Shown in pieces: positions 18,150 to 26,583 of a DNA stretch of 64,000 nt. Under the pieces are notes generated by a model, which saw nothing but the letters and a program-made list of their open reading frames with translations, did no database searches and had not been told where the DNA came from. Made by a program: the position numbers and the translations under genes. This stretch comes from Tritonibacter scottomollicae. Lineage in GTDB: Bacteria; Pseudomonadota; Alphaproteobacteria; Rhodobacterales; Rhodobacteraceae. Position 1 is the first letter of the stretch. Each line of letters opens with the position of its first letter. The DNA is taken from contig NZ_PVUF01000012.1 in NCBI RefSeq assembly GCF_003003215.1, forward strand, positions 62,001 through 126,000, given 5' to 3'.

Positions 18150-19313
18150 ATGAGCGCAGAGCTGGATTTCCGGACCTCATCCGCATGGATGAGCGACGAG
18201 CACAAGATGCTTGCCGACATGACACAGAGCTTCATCACCAACGAATGGGCACCGAAGTTCGAGCGCTGGCGCAAACAGGGCGAAATGGATCGGACCACCT
18301 GGGCCGAGGCCGGTGAGCTGGGCCTGCTCTGCCCCTCCATCCCGGAAGAATATGGCGGCGTCGGCGGTGATTTCGGACATGAGGCCGCGATCCTGATCGA
18401 GACCAGCCGCGCCAATCTGGCCAGCTGGGGCCATGGCATCCACTCCGGCATCGTGGCGCATTACATCCTCTCCTATGGCACCGAAGAGCAAAAACAGCGT
18501 TGGCTACCCAAAATGATTTCGGGCGAGCTGGTTGGCGCACTGGCGATGACGGAACCCTCCACCGGCTCAGACGTGCAGGCGATCAAGACCAGGGCCGTGC
18601 GCGATGGCAATGTCTACCGGCTATCGGGGCAGAAAACCTTCATCACCAACGGCCAGCACGCCAACCTGATTCTGGTTGCGTCCAAGACCGACCCCGCGCT
18701 GGGCTCCAAGGGGGTCTCCCTTGTGGCCTTGGAAACCGATGGTGCCGAGGGCTTTACCCGTGGTCGCAATCTGGACAAGGTGGGACTTCATGCCGCCGAT
18801 ACCTCTGAGCTGTTCTTTGACGACATCGCCATCCCGCCAGAGAACATCCTGGGCGGCAGTGAGGGCCAGGGCTTTTACCAGATGATGCAGCAGCTGCCAC
18901 AGGAGCGGCTGATCATTGCCTGCGGGGCGGTTGGTGCGATGCAGGGCGCGGTAGAGCGCACCATCGCCTATTGCAAGGAACGCGAGGCCTTTGGCGGCCC
19001 GCTGACCCAATTCCAGAACACCCGCTTCAAGCTCGCCGAATGCCTGACCAAGAGTAAGGTTGCCCGCGCCTTCCTTGATGAATGCATGGTGGAACACCTA
19101 CGTGGAGAGTTGAGCGTCGAGAAAGCCGCAATGGCGAAATACTGGATCACCGATACCCAAGGCGAAGTGCTCGACGAATGTGTGCAACTGCACGGAGGAT
19201 ACGGGTTCATGCAGGAATACGCCGTGGCTGAGATGTGGGCGGATGCACGTGTGCAACGGATCTATGGCGGCACCAATGAGATCATGAAAGAGCTGATTGC
19301 GAGGTCGATGTGA
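18150..19313 (+). CDS. Acyl-CoA dehydrogenase (standard length)
   Basis: A 387-residue FAD-dependent enzyme for the first step of beta-oxidation. It contains [17 protein letters not shown] (about residues 131-147), [13 protein letters not shown], the [23 protein letters not shown] signature and [18 protein letters not shown] at the C-terminus. In this last segment the MCAD catalytic-glutamate position is glycine (YGGTNEI), so the base must be elsewhere, as in long-chain or isovaleryl enzymes. The start follows GGGGAGAG. Confidence 0.93.
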   Translation: MSAELDFRTSSAWMSDEHKMLADMTQSFITNEWAPKFERWRKQGEMDRTTWAEAGELGLLCPSIPEEYGGVGGDFGHEAAILIETSRANLASWGHGIHSGIVAHYILSYGTEEQKQRWLPKMISGELVGALAMTEPSTGSDVQAIKTRAVRDGNVYRLSGQKTFITNGQHANLILVASKTDPALGSKGVSLVALETDGAEGFTRGRNLDKVGLHAADTSELFFDDIAIPPENILGGSEGQGFYQMMQQLPQERLIIACGAVGAMQGAVERTIAYCKEREAFGGPLTQFQNTRFKLAECLTKSKVARAFLDECMVEHLRGELSVEKAAMAKYWITDTQGEVLDECVQLHGGYGFMQEYAVAEMWADARVQRIYGGTNEIMKELIARSM

Positions 19314-19359
19314 CAGATCTGACGCTTTGCCTTGACGGATCTGACGGGAGCCTCCGGCG

Positions 19360-19382
19360 GAGGTATTTGAGAAAAGATGAAG
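19360..19382 (+). repeat. Intergenic repeat, copy 1
   Basis: GAGGTATTTGAGAAAAGATGAAG, preceded by the short palindrome GCCTCCGGCGGAGG at 19350-19363. The same 23-base word, with two or three changes, occurs in three other gaps of this window. Confidence 0.7.
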
Positions 19383-19514
19383 TCATGGGGCGCGCCCGCC
19401 CCCGGGCTCTCCGCCTAATGGGCAAGCGCGCCTTCACCTTTTGCAGTCATCGGCTCCTCAGCCTGTGCCGCATCGCCATATTGCTGCCTTCTTGGTTAAC
19501 GGACCCTCAAAGGT

Positions 19515-19537
19515 CTTCATCTTTTTCCAAATACCTC
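19515..19537 (-). repeat. Intergenic repeat, copy 2 (inverted)
   Basis: On the minus strand it reads GAGGTATTTG then GAAAAAGATGAAG, differing from copy 1 at two adjacent bases. It faces copy 1 across 132 bases. A C/G-rich tract follows it. Confidence 0.7.
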
Positions 19538-19598
19538 ACGGGGGTGCGGGGGTGTGAACCCCCCGCCGCGACATCGCCACTGGGAGGGGCGGTCTGAC

Positions 19599-20231
19599 AT
19601 GAAACTCCATTGTTTTGGCGAATCCGGCCATTCCTACAAGGCCGCTCTCGCGCTTGAACTGGCAGGGCTCGACTGGGAGCCGGTGTTTGTGGACTTCTTC
19701 AGCGGCACGACCCGCGGCTCAGAGTTCCGCAGTGACATCAATGAGATGGGCGAATGCCCTGTGCTTGTGGACGGCGAAGTGTCGCTCAGCCAATCCGGCG
19801 TGATCCAGCAGTATCTTTCGGACACATACGGAGAATTTGGCGGCAACACCCCGGAGCAGAAGCGCGAGATCCTGCGGTGGCAGCTGTGGGATAATCACAA
19901 GCTGTCCTCCAATGCAGGGCTTTGCCGATTTTTGATGAATTTTCTCCCCCAGGAGAAGCGCCCCGCCGAGGTGATCGCCTTCCTGCAAGGACGCTTAAAG
20001 GCCACCTATGCGGTTTTGGAGAAACACCTGGAAGGCCGTGACTGGATCGTGGGGGACGCAGTGACCAACGCCGACCTCACCTGCTGCAGTTATCTCTACT
20101 ATCCGGAGCCCTTCGGCTTTGACCGCGAAGAGCACCCCAATATCGACGCCTGGCTGTCGCGCATCTCTGCGCTGCCTGGCTGGAAACACCCCTATGATCT
20201 GATGCCCGGCAACCCGTCGGATCGAGCTTGA
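19599..20231 (+). CDS. Glutathione S-transferase family protein
   Basis: A 210-residue protein with an N-terminal thioredoxin-like domain (MKLHCFGESGHSYKAALALE; the S/H-S-Y-K region replaces the usual catalytic serine/tyrosine area), the cis-proline region in MGECPVLVDG and a G-x-x-L-x-x-Q/S-x-x-I helix. The C-terminal helical domain contains GDAVTNADLTC, the GST N-capping box. It lies directly upstream of fadA in a fatty-acid operon; a role in thiol-linked detoxification is inferred. The start at 19599 follows the MKL pattern typical of the family. Confidence 0.88.
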   Translation: MKLHCFGESGHSYKAALALELAGLDWEPVFVDFFSGTTRGSEFRSDINEMGECPVLVDGEVSLSQSGVIQQYLSDTYGEFGGNTPEQKREILRWQLWDNHKLSSNAGLCRFLMNFLPQEKRPAEVIAFLQGRLKATYAVLEKHLEGRDWIVGDAVTNADLTCCSYLYYPEPFGFDREEHPNIDAWLSRISALPGWKHPYDLMPGNPSDRA

Positions 20232-20241
20232 GGAGACCAAT

Positions 20242-21453
20242 ATGACCGAAGCTTACATCTACGACACCGTCCGCACCCCACGCGGCAAGGGCCGCAAGGA
20301 CGGCGCCTTGCACGAGGTGACCTCTGTGCGGTTGTCCGCCCTCACCCTCAATGCACTGAAAGAGCGCAACAGCCTCGAAGGCCATGCGGTCGAGGATGTG
20401 ATCTGGGGCAATGTCACCCAGGTGATGGAACAGGGCGGCTGCCTGGCACGCTCTGCCGTGCTGGCCTCGGACCTTGACGAGTCCATCCCGGGCTTGGCGA
20501 TCAACCGCTTCTGCGCGTCTGGCATGGAGGCCGTGAACCTGGCCGCGAACCAGATCCGTGGCGGCGCCGGACAGGCTTATATCGCAGGCGGCGTGGAGAT
20601 GATGGGGCGCGTGGCCATGGGCTCCGACGGGGCGGCGATCGCCGTGGACCCGACGCTTGCCATGGACAGCTATTTCGTACCGCAGGGGATCTCGGCGGAC
20701 ATCATCGCCACCGAATATGGCTTCAGCCGCGATCAGGCGGATGCCTTTGCGGTGGAATCCCAACGCCGCGCCAAGGCCGCATGGGACGACAACCGTTTTG
20801 CCAGGTCCATCATCACCGTACGGGACCAGAACGGCTTGCCGATCCTCGATCACGATGAATACATGCGTCCCGGCACCGACATGCAGGCACTCGGCGCGCT
20901 CAACGCATCCTTCCAGATGATGGGCGAAGTGATGCCCGGGTTTGATGCGGTGGCAAAGCTCAAATACCCGCATCTGGAGAAGATCAACCACATTCACCAC
21001 GCCGGCAACTCCTCCGGCATCGTGGACGGCGCGGCTGCCGTGTTGATCGGCAACAAGGAATTCGGCGAACGCCATGGGCTGAAGCCGCGCGCGCGCATCC
21101 GGGCCACCGCCAAGATCGGCACAGATCCCACCATCATGCTGACCGGCCCGGTTCCGGTGACCGAAAAGATCCTCGCAGAGACCGGCATGAAGATCTCCGA
21201 TCTGGATCTGTTTGAGGTCAACGAGGCCTTTGCCTCGGTGGTGCTGCGCTTCATGCAGGCCTTTGACGTGGACCCGGGGCTTGTGAACCCCAACGGCGGC
21301 TCCATCGCCATGGGTCACCCGCTCGGCGCGACTGGCGCGATCATCATCGGCACGCTTCTGGACGAGCTGGAACGCCAGGACAAGGAATGCGGTCTCGCGA
21401 CGCTCTGCATTGCCTCCGGCATGGGGGCCGCCACTATCATCGAGCGCGTCTGA
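20242..21453 (+). CDS. fadA: Acetyl-CoA C-acyltransferase (thiolase, FadA-like)
   Basis: A 403-residue thiolase that cleaves 3-ketoacyl-CoA with CoA in the last step of beta-oxidation. The catalytic Cys91 sits in [14 protein letters not shown], the active-site histidine is in [15 protein letters not shown], and the second cysteine is in [10 protein letters not shown] near the C-terminus. GAGGAGACC lies before the start. Its stop overlaps the cupin start by one base (TGATG). Confidence 0.95.
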   Translation: MTEAYIYDTVRTPRGKGRKDGALHEVTSVRLSALTLNALKERNSLEGHAVEDVIWGNVTQVMEQGGCLARSAVLASDLDESIPGLAINRFCASGMEAVNLAANQIRGGAGQAYIAGGVEMMGRVAMGSDGAAIAVDPTLAMDSYFVPQGISADIIATEYGFSRDQADAFAVESQRRAKAAWDDNRFARSIITVRDQNGLPILDHDEYMRPGTDMQALGALNASFQMMGEVMPGFDAVAKLKYPHLEKINHIHHAGNSSGIVDGAAAVLIGNKEFGERHGLKPRARIRATAKIGTDPTIMLTGPVPVTEKILAETGMKISDLDLFEVNEAFASVVLRFMQAFDVDPGLVNPNGGSIAMGHPLGATGAIIIGTLLDELERQDKECGLATLCIASGMGAATIIERV

Positions 21454-21938
21454 TGCCCAAGCTCGACCTGTCACAGATCGCCACCAAGGGCGGCTCCACC
21501 TATCCCGGCAAGTTGGCCGGGAGCGTGGAGGGGCGCACGTCACAGCGTCTGGGCGATGCCGCAGGGATCAGCCAGTTTGGCGTCAACCTCGTGCATCTGG
21601 AACCCGGCGCGCTGTCCTCCCTGCGCCACTACCACATGGAGCAGGACGAGTTTGTCATGGTCACCGCCGGTGCGCTGGTGCTGGTGGATGACGCGGGCGA
21701 ACATGAAATGAACCCTGGCGATTGCGCCGCCTTCCCGAAAGGCGATGCAAACGGCCACCACCTTATCAACAAGAGCGATGCGCTGGCCTCCTTTCTTGTC
21801 ATCGGCACCCGCACCGAGAGCGAGACGGCCTTCTACAGCGACCTCGACATGATGGTGAAAGTTGCAAACGGCGCCTTCACCTTCACCCGTAAAGACGGCA
21901 GCCCGCTGACGGCTGACCAGATCGGAGACGACACATGA
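21453..21938 (+). CDS. Cupin domain-containing protein
   Basis: A 161-residue single-domain cupin. The metal-binding motif H-x-H-x(4)-E appears as [14 protein letters not shown] (about residues 57-70), and the second cupin motif [15 protein letters not shown] follows at about 89-103. It may be a metal-dependent isomerase, decarboxylase or binding protein. It is translationally coupled to fadA and fadJ by short overlaps, so an accessory role in acyl-CoA catabolism is likely but unproven. Confidence 0.85.
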   Translation: MPKLDLSQIATKGGSTYPGKLAGSVEGRTSQRLGDAAGISQFGVNLVHLEPGALSSLRHYHMEQDEFVMVTAGALVLVDDAGEHEMNPGDCAAFPKGDANGHHLINKSDALASFLVIGTRTESETAFYSDLDMMVKVANGAFTFTRKDGSPLTADQIGDDT

Positions 21939-24136
21939 GCGATTTCACATATGACGTAGACGCCGATGGCATCGCCATCATCACCTGGGACGCGGTGGAC
22001 AAGTCCATGAACGTCCTCACCCGCGAGGCCTTTGGTCTTGTCGAGGAGTTCATCGACCGCGCGCTGGCGGATGACGCTGTCAAAGGCGTGGTGATCACCT
22101 CGGGCAAGAAAGACTTTGCCGGCGGCATGGATCTGAACGTGCTGGCCTCTATCCGCGAAGAATCCGGTGAGAACGCTGCACAGGGCCTGTTCGACTTCAC
22201 CATGAACGGCCACCGCATCCTGCGAAAACTGGAACGCGCCGGCATGGAGGCCAAGACCAACAAGGGCGGCAAGCCGATTGCCTGCGCCATCAATGGCACC
22301 TGTGCGGGCATCGGCACCGAGATCGCGTTGGCCTGCCACTACCGCAGCATGACCGACAATCCGAAGGCCAAGATCGGCCTGCCGGAAATCCTGCTGGGTA
22401 TCTTCCCCGGCGGCGGCGGCACCATCCGCTATTCCAAGATGGTTGGTGCTGTGAATGCCGCACCGGTGCTGCTGGAAGGCAAGATGCTGGACCCCAAGAA
22501 GGCGAAATCTGCCAGCCTTGTGGATGAGGTTGCCGCCGATCCGCTGGAGGCCGCCCGTCAATGGGTGCTGAACGCCAAGCCTGCGGATATCGTCAAACCC
22601 TGGGACGCCAAGGGCTACAAGATGCCCGGCGGCGCGCCCTATCACCCGGCCGGTTTCATGAACTATGTCGGCGCATCGGCGATGGTGCATGGCAAGACCC
22701 AAGGCGCCTTCCCGGCGGCCAAGGCGCTGTTGTCGGCGGTCTATGAGGGCGCTCTGGTCGATTTCGACACCGCCCTGCGCATCGAGGCGCGCTGGTTCAC
22801 CCATGTTCTGATGAACCCATCCTCCTCGGCGATGATCCGGTCTCTGTTCATCAACAAGCAGGCGCTGGAAAAAGGCGCGGTGCGGCCCAAGGGCATCGAT
22901 GATCAGACCGTCAAAAAGATCGGCGTTCTGGGCGCGGGCATGATGGGGGCCGGCATCGCGCTGGTCTCGGCGCAGGCCGGCATGGACGTCGTTTTGATCG
23001 ACCGCGACCAGGAGGCTGCCGACAAGGGCAAGGCCTATGCCGCCAATTACATGGATCAGGGCATCAAGCGCGGCAAGGCGACGGCAGAGAAGAAAGAGGC
23101 TCTGCTGGGGCAGATCACCGCGACGCCGGATCTGGAGCACCTCAAGGGCTGTGACCTGATCATCGAAGCGGTGTTCGAGGACCCAAGCGTGAAGGCCGAG
23201 ATGACAAAGAAGGTCGAGGCGATCATCCCCGATGACTGCATCTTTGCCTCCAACACCTCCACCCTGCCGATCACCAGCCTGGCAGAGGCCTCGGTCCGGC
23301 CCGAGCAGTTCATCGGCATCCACTTCTTCTCGCCCGTCGAGAAGATGTTCCTGGTGGAGATCATCAAGGGCGAGAAGACCGGCGACCGCGCGGTGGCCAA
23401 GGCGCTGGACTATGTGCGCCAGATCAGAAAGACGCCGATCGTGGTCAATGACGCGCGGTTCTTCTACTGCAACCGCTGCATCATCCCCTATCTGAACGAA
23501 GGTCTGCGGATGATCACCGAAGGCGTTTCGCCGGTGCTGATCGACAATGCCGCGCGCCAGCTGGGCTTCCCGGTGGGGCCAGTACAGCTGACGGACGAGA
23601 CGTCGGTCGATCTCGGCGCCAAGATCGCGCGGGCGACCAAGGCGGCGATGGGCGATGCCTATCCCGAAAGCCCCGCGGATGATCTGATCTTCTGGATGGA
23701 AGATCAGGGCCGTCTGGGCCGCAAGGCCAACGCGGGCTTCTTCGACTACGATGAGAAGGGCAAGCGGGTGGAATACTGGACCGGCCTTGCGGACAAGTAC
23801 CCGCAGGCGTCGGAGCAGCCAGATCTGATCGAGGTGCAGGAACGGCTGATGTTCGCGCAGGTTCTGGAAGCGGTGCGTGCTCTGGAAGAGAACGTGCTGA
23901 TGGACATCCGCGAAGGCGACGTTGGCGCGATCCTCGCCTGGGGCTTTGCCCCCTGGTCCGGCGGTCCGCTCTCCTGGCTCGATATCATCGGCACGCCCTA
24001 TGCGGCCGAACGCTGCGACCAGCTGGCAGAGGCTTACGGCGACCGTTTTGCCTGCCCGCCGCTCTTGCGGGAGATGGCCGAGAAGGGCCAGACCTTCTAT
24101 GGCCGTTTTGCCCCCGCCAAGGACGAGGCTGCCTGA
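21935..24136 (+). CDS. fadJ: Multifunctional fatty acid oxidation protein (enoyl-CoA hydratase / 3-hydroxyacyl-CoA dehydrogenase)
   Basis: A 733-residue fusion. The N-terminal crotonase domain (about 1-300) includes the oxyanion-hole FAGGMDLN region, GTCAGIGTEIALACH and GLPEILLGIFPGGGGT. The C-terminal dehydrogenase domain starts at IGVLGAGMMGAGIA (about residue 328, NAD motif GxGxxG), with the catalytic histidine in GIHFFSPVEKMFLVEII. It performs the hydration and oxidation steps of beta-oxidation and normally partners a FadA/FadI thiolase; the adjacent fadA fits that. It overlaps the cupin by four bases. Confidence 0.95.
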   Translation: MSDFTYDVDADGIAIITWDAVDKSMNVLTREAFGLVEEFIDRALADDAVKGVVITSGKKDFAGGMDLNVLASIREESGENAAQGLFDFTMNGHRILRKLERAGMEAKTNKGGKPIACAINGTCAGIGTEIALACHYRSMTDNPKAKIGLPEILLGIFPGGGGTIRYSKMVGAVNAAPVLLEGKMLDPKKAKSASLVDEVAADPLEAARQWVLNAKPADIVKPWDAKGYKMPGGAPYHPAGFMNYVGASAMVHGKTQGAFPAAKALLSAVYEGALVDFDTALRIEARWFTHVLMNPSSSAMIRSLFINKQALEKGAVRPKGIDDQTVKKIGVLGAGMMGAGIALVSAQAGMDVVLIDRDQEAADKGKAYAANYMDQGIKRGKATAEKKEALLGQITATPDLEHLKGCDLIIEAVFEDPSVKAEMTKKVEAIIPDDCIFASNTSTLPITSLAEASVRPEQFIGIHFFSPVEKMFLVEIIKGEKTGDRAVAKALDYVRQIRKTPIVVNDARFFYCNRCIIPYLNEGLRMITEGVSPVLIDNAARQLGFPVGPVQLTDETSVDLGAKIARATKAAMGDAYPESPADDLIFWMEDQGRLGRKANAGFFDYDEKGKRVEYWTGLADKYPQASEQPDLIEVQERLMFAQVLEAVRALEENVLMDIREGDVGAILAWGFAPWSGGPLSWLDIIGTPYAAERCDQLAEAYGDRFACPPLLREMAEKGQTFYGRFAPAKDEAA

Positions 24137-24162
24137 GGCGGCATCCATCGAGGCACCACCAC

Positions 24163-24190
24163 AAGGTCGCCCCTTCGGGGCGGCCTTTTT
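24163..24190 (+). terminator. Rho-independent terminator of the beta-oxidation operon
   Basis: Stem AAGGTCGCCCC / GGGGCGGCCTT with a TTC loop (24163-24187), one mismatch, followed by TTTTT. It lies 27 bases after the fadJ stop codon. Confidence 0.9.
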
Positions 24191-24215
24191 AATGCGAGGC
24201 GCTGCCTCGCGCTCC

Positions 24216-24238
24216 GAGATATTTGAGAAAAGCTGAAG
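24216..24238 (+). repeat. Intergenic repeat, copy 3
   Basis: GAGATATTTGAGAAAAGCTG then AAG: two base changes from copy 1 at 19360. It lies just after the operon terminator. Confidence 0.65.
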
Positions 24239-24324
24239 GACAGGGCCACGATGTTGTGCTAGTCTGGTGCAGCACCTGCCGTGGTAGCGGTGTTTCCCCC
24301 CGATCAGAATTCAAGAGGTAGGTC

Positions 24325-24870
24325 ATGTCCGACCAACTGTTTGCCGTGACCGGCGGTCCCGGATCAGGCAAAACGACATTGCTCGAAGCACTGGCACAGC
24401 GCGGGGTCACATGTATGCCGGAAGCCGGACGCGCCATCATACGCGATCAAAGCTTGATCGGCGGGCAGGCCCTGCCTTGGGAGGATCGCAGCCTCTTTGC
24501 CGAAATGATGCTGTCGTGGGATCTGCGCTCCTACCACGAGGCAAGCGCCATGCCGGGCCCTGTGATGATGGATCGTGGCATTCCCGACAGTCTTGGCTAC
24601 CTGCGCCTCTGTGATCTGCCCGTGCCGACGCATATGGCGCAGGCAGCCCAACGGTTCCGATACAACAGAAGGGTGTTCGTCGCCCCGTTCTGGGACGAGA
24701 TCTTCGAACAGGATGAAGAGCGTACACAAGGCAGGGACGAAGCACGGGCGACACTATGCGCCATGGAAGACGTCTACCGCGCGCTTGGATATGAATTGAT
24801 CCCCCTGCCCTTTGCCAGTGTTGCGCAGCGCGTCAGCTTTGTCCTGTCGCACCTGTCAAACGCAGAATGA
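24325..24870 (+). CDS. AAA family ATPase (AAA_28 type)
   Basis: A 181-residue P-loop protein. GGPGSGKTT (residues 10-18) is the Walker A motif, and the order of later blocks (EAGRAIIRDQ, LPWEDR, MMDRGIPDSLGYL, RVFVAPFWDEIFEQDEERTQ) matches the AAA_28 family of predicted nucleotide kinases/ATPases. The substrate is unknown. The start codon follows AAGAGGTAGG. Confidence 0.87.
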   Translation: MSDQLFAVTGGPGSGKTTLLEALAQRGVTCMPEAGRAIIRDQSLIGGQALPWEDRSLFAEMMLSWDLRSYHEASAMPGPVMMDRGIPDSLGYLRLCDLPVPTHMAQAAQRFRYNRRVFVAPFWDEIFEQDEERTQGRDEARATLCAMEDVYRALGYELIPLPFASVAQRVSFVLSHLSNAE

Positions 24871-24904
24871 CCTGCTCCAGGGGGAAGAAGCAGGTCATTC
24901 TTTC
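24865..24904 (+). terminator. Terminator overlapping the ATPase stop codon
   Basis: A perfect 12-bp stem: GAATGACCTGCT at 24865-24876 and AGCAGGTCATTC at 24889-24900, with a 12-base loop, followed by TTTC. The stop codon TGA (24868-24870) lies inside the left arm. The weak T-run makes termination likely rather than certain. Confidence 0.65.
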
Positions 24905-24933
24905 AGGAGGGCGTCTGTGAGAGAGTGTGGAGA

Positions 24934-25626
24934 TCAGGCGAAAGCGGCGTATTGCGGCTCTCCGGTGCCGCCGTTTCCGGCCATTGCGCCGGGGGTCCAG
25001 AAGCTGTCCTCGGTGATCATGTCGATGACCAGTTCACGCGCCTCAGTGGCGGAGAGAATGCTGTAGAGCTCATCGGCCTGTTTCGTCACGCAGTAGTGCA
25101 TCAGGTCATGCTGTGCCGGGCAGAAGGCCAGTACGCCCGCTTCGATGTAGACCACCTCGTCCTCATCAAAGCTCAGCACCACGGTTTCCATGGTCACCTG
25201 CTGCGGGGCGCGGGTGATGCCGCGATATCCTTCGAGAGCGCAAGCCGGAACAACTGCAAACGGATCACCAAGCGCATCTTCGAGCAAGTCATGTTCAATC
25301 ACAACGCCCTGCTCCGGCTTGACCCAAAGGGGGTTGCGGTTGCCCAGTGCGTCACGGGGGATGTAGACCGGCGCCATTTCCTGAGCGGAGGCGGTGTCGC
25401 CCAGAACCAGCGTGCGACGTTCAATGGATTTGATCGGGCGCATGCCGTGATCAAAGGTCAGGACTTCGTCACCTGCGGTGAGCGCGTCAACCGGGCGCCA
25501 ACCCGCTGCCGTGGCAACCATGGTACCGGCCAGAAAACCTGCATGCCCGGTCGCCACCATCGGATATTCAGTGGTGAACGCTTCTGCCATCGGGGAGGCA
25601 TTCCGTTTTGCAAACCAATCCAGCAT
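24934..25626 (-). CDS. Hint domain-containing protein lacking the nucleophile cysteine
   Basis: A 230-residue protein of the Hint_2 type frequent in Rhodobacteraceae. The block GTMVATAAGWRPVDALTAGDEVLTFDHG (about residues 34-61) is clear, and LWVKPEQGVVIEHDLLEDAL holds the block-B histidine region. Typical members begin this domain with CFxxGT; here the sequence is GFLAGT, so the first cysteine that starts the acyl shift is glycine and autoprocessing should be lost. It may therefore be a non-cleaving Hint relative. The 3' part (residues 170-230) has no match I can name. Confidence 0.8.
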   Translation of the reverse strand: MLDWFAKRNASPMAEAFTTEYPMVATGHAGFLAGTMVATAAGWRPVDALTAGDEVLTFDHGMRPIKSIERRTLVLGDTASAQEMAPVYIPRDALGNRNPLWVKPEQGVVIEHDLLEDALGDPFAVVPACALEGYRGITRAPQQVTMETVVLSFDEDEVVYIEAGVLAFCPAQHDLMHYCVTKQADELYSILSATEARELVIDMITEDSFWTPGAMAGNGGTGEPQYAAFA

Positions 25627-25753
25627 GTTCCTGTCCTTTCGACTTCTAAGTTGCTTCGGTCCTCTGGGGCTCGAAGCTCCAATCGCCGTTCCGTGAATTC
25701 GTTATAGCAAACCGGTCGGGCCTGGGCGCGGTCTCTTAGGGAGCCGCTCTCAC

Positions 25754-26419
25754 TCAAAGGGATAGGGTGTAATCGTTAAAAGAGTATTCAAATCGTTCGA
25801 TTTCGGTAGCGCAGCACGTCCTTACGGCAGAAACGGCCGGTGAATCATAGTAAACACGCCAGTCGCGGTCTCGGTGCGACTCATTGATAACGGGCAAATC
25901 GAGCGCGAATCCCAAATGGTCGAACAATGGCTGCGCGTCGGACGAGAAATGTTCGAGACGAATATAGAGGCTGCAATGCTCCCGCCCATCAGATTGGCGC
26001 ATATACGCAGGCGCGGGCTGGGCGGACAGTGCGCGCATCACCAAGGGATCAGTCACAAAGTCCGAAAACACGCGCGTCCTGGCCAGCGGCACCATCGGGT
26101 GGTCAAAGCTCTGCGCTTGTAACCAGTGATAGAGGCTCACCATCCGGTCCCAGGGATTGCGTACCAGCGTGAAGGCAAACATTTGTCGCAACTCTTCGGC
26201 GCTGGCCAATCCTTCGATGTCAGACAGGGTGGAATGCTTCCACAACCGCCCTCGCGTGGTGCTTCCCTGCAGGCGGCGCCGACGCTTTATCGCCTTGGGC
26301 GTGTCACCCAGCATCTCATCCCCGGCCATGGCGCGATCCTCCAGCGCCAGCGCCAATGCGGTGCCACCGGTCTTGGGAATATGGATAAAGACGTAGCTGC
26401 GGCCGCGCGAAAGGATCAT
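25754..26419 (-). CDS. Sulfotransferase family protein
   Basis: A 221-residue protein with HIPKTGGTAL at residues 13-22 (5'-phosphosulfate-binding loop for PAPS) and FTLVRNPWDRMVSLYHW at about 91-107 (3'-phosphate loop). This is the layout of the Sulfotransfer_2 family, which sulfates carbohydrates or proteins. The acceptor is unknown. There are 127 bases between it and the Hint gene, so linkage is uncertain. Confidence 0.88.
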   Translation of the reverse strand: MILSRGRSYVFIHIPKTGGTALALALEDRAMAGDEMLGDTPKAIKRRRRLQGSTTRGRLWKHSTLSDIEGLASAEELRQMFAFTLVRNPWDRMVSLYHWLQAQSFDHPMVPLARTRVFSDFVTDPLVMRALSAQPAPAYMRQSDGREHCSLYIRLEHFSSDAQPLFDHLGFALDLPVINESHRDRDWRVYYDSPAVSAVRTCCATEIERFEYSFNDYTLSL

Positions 26420-26583
26420 GCGCAGAGGCTAACTCATTCAGCCTGCTTAGGAAACACGAGGGTTCGGCGCTCTTGATCGAGATTTTCTCCCTCGATGCAT
26501 TCGATCTCTTTCAATTTCGACATCTCCAGCGCAATATTCCGCCTCAAGGGGAAAAACTCCGGCACGACAGAGGAGGAGGACAC

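Larger units (their letters stand above)
19314..19598. other. Intergenic region bracketed by two inverted repeat copies
   Basis: A 285-base gap inside an otherwise tight gene series. It contains two copies, in opposite orientation, of a 23-base intergenic repeat (19360-19382 and 19515-19537). No gene is recognised. Confidence 0.5.
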
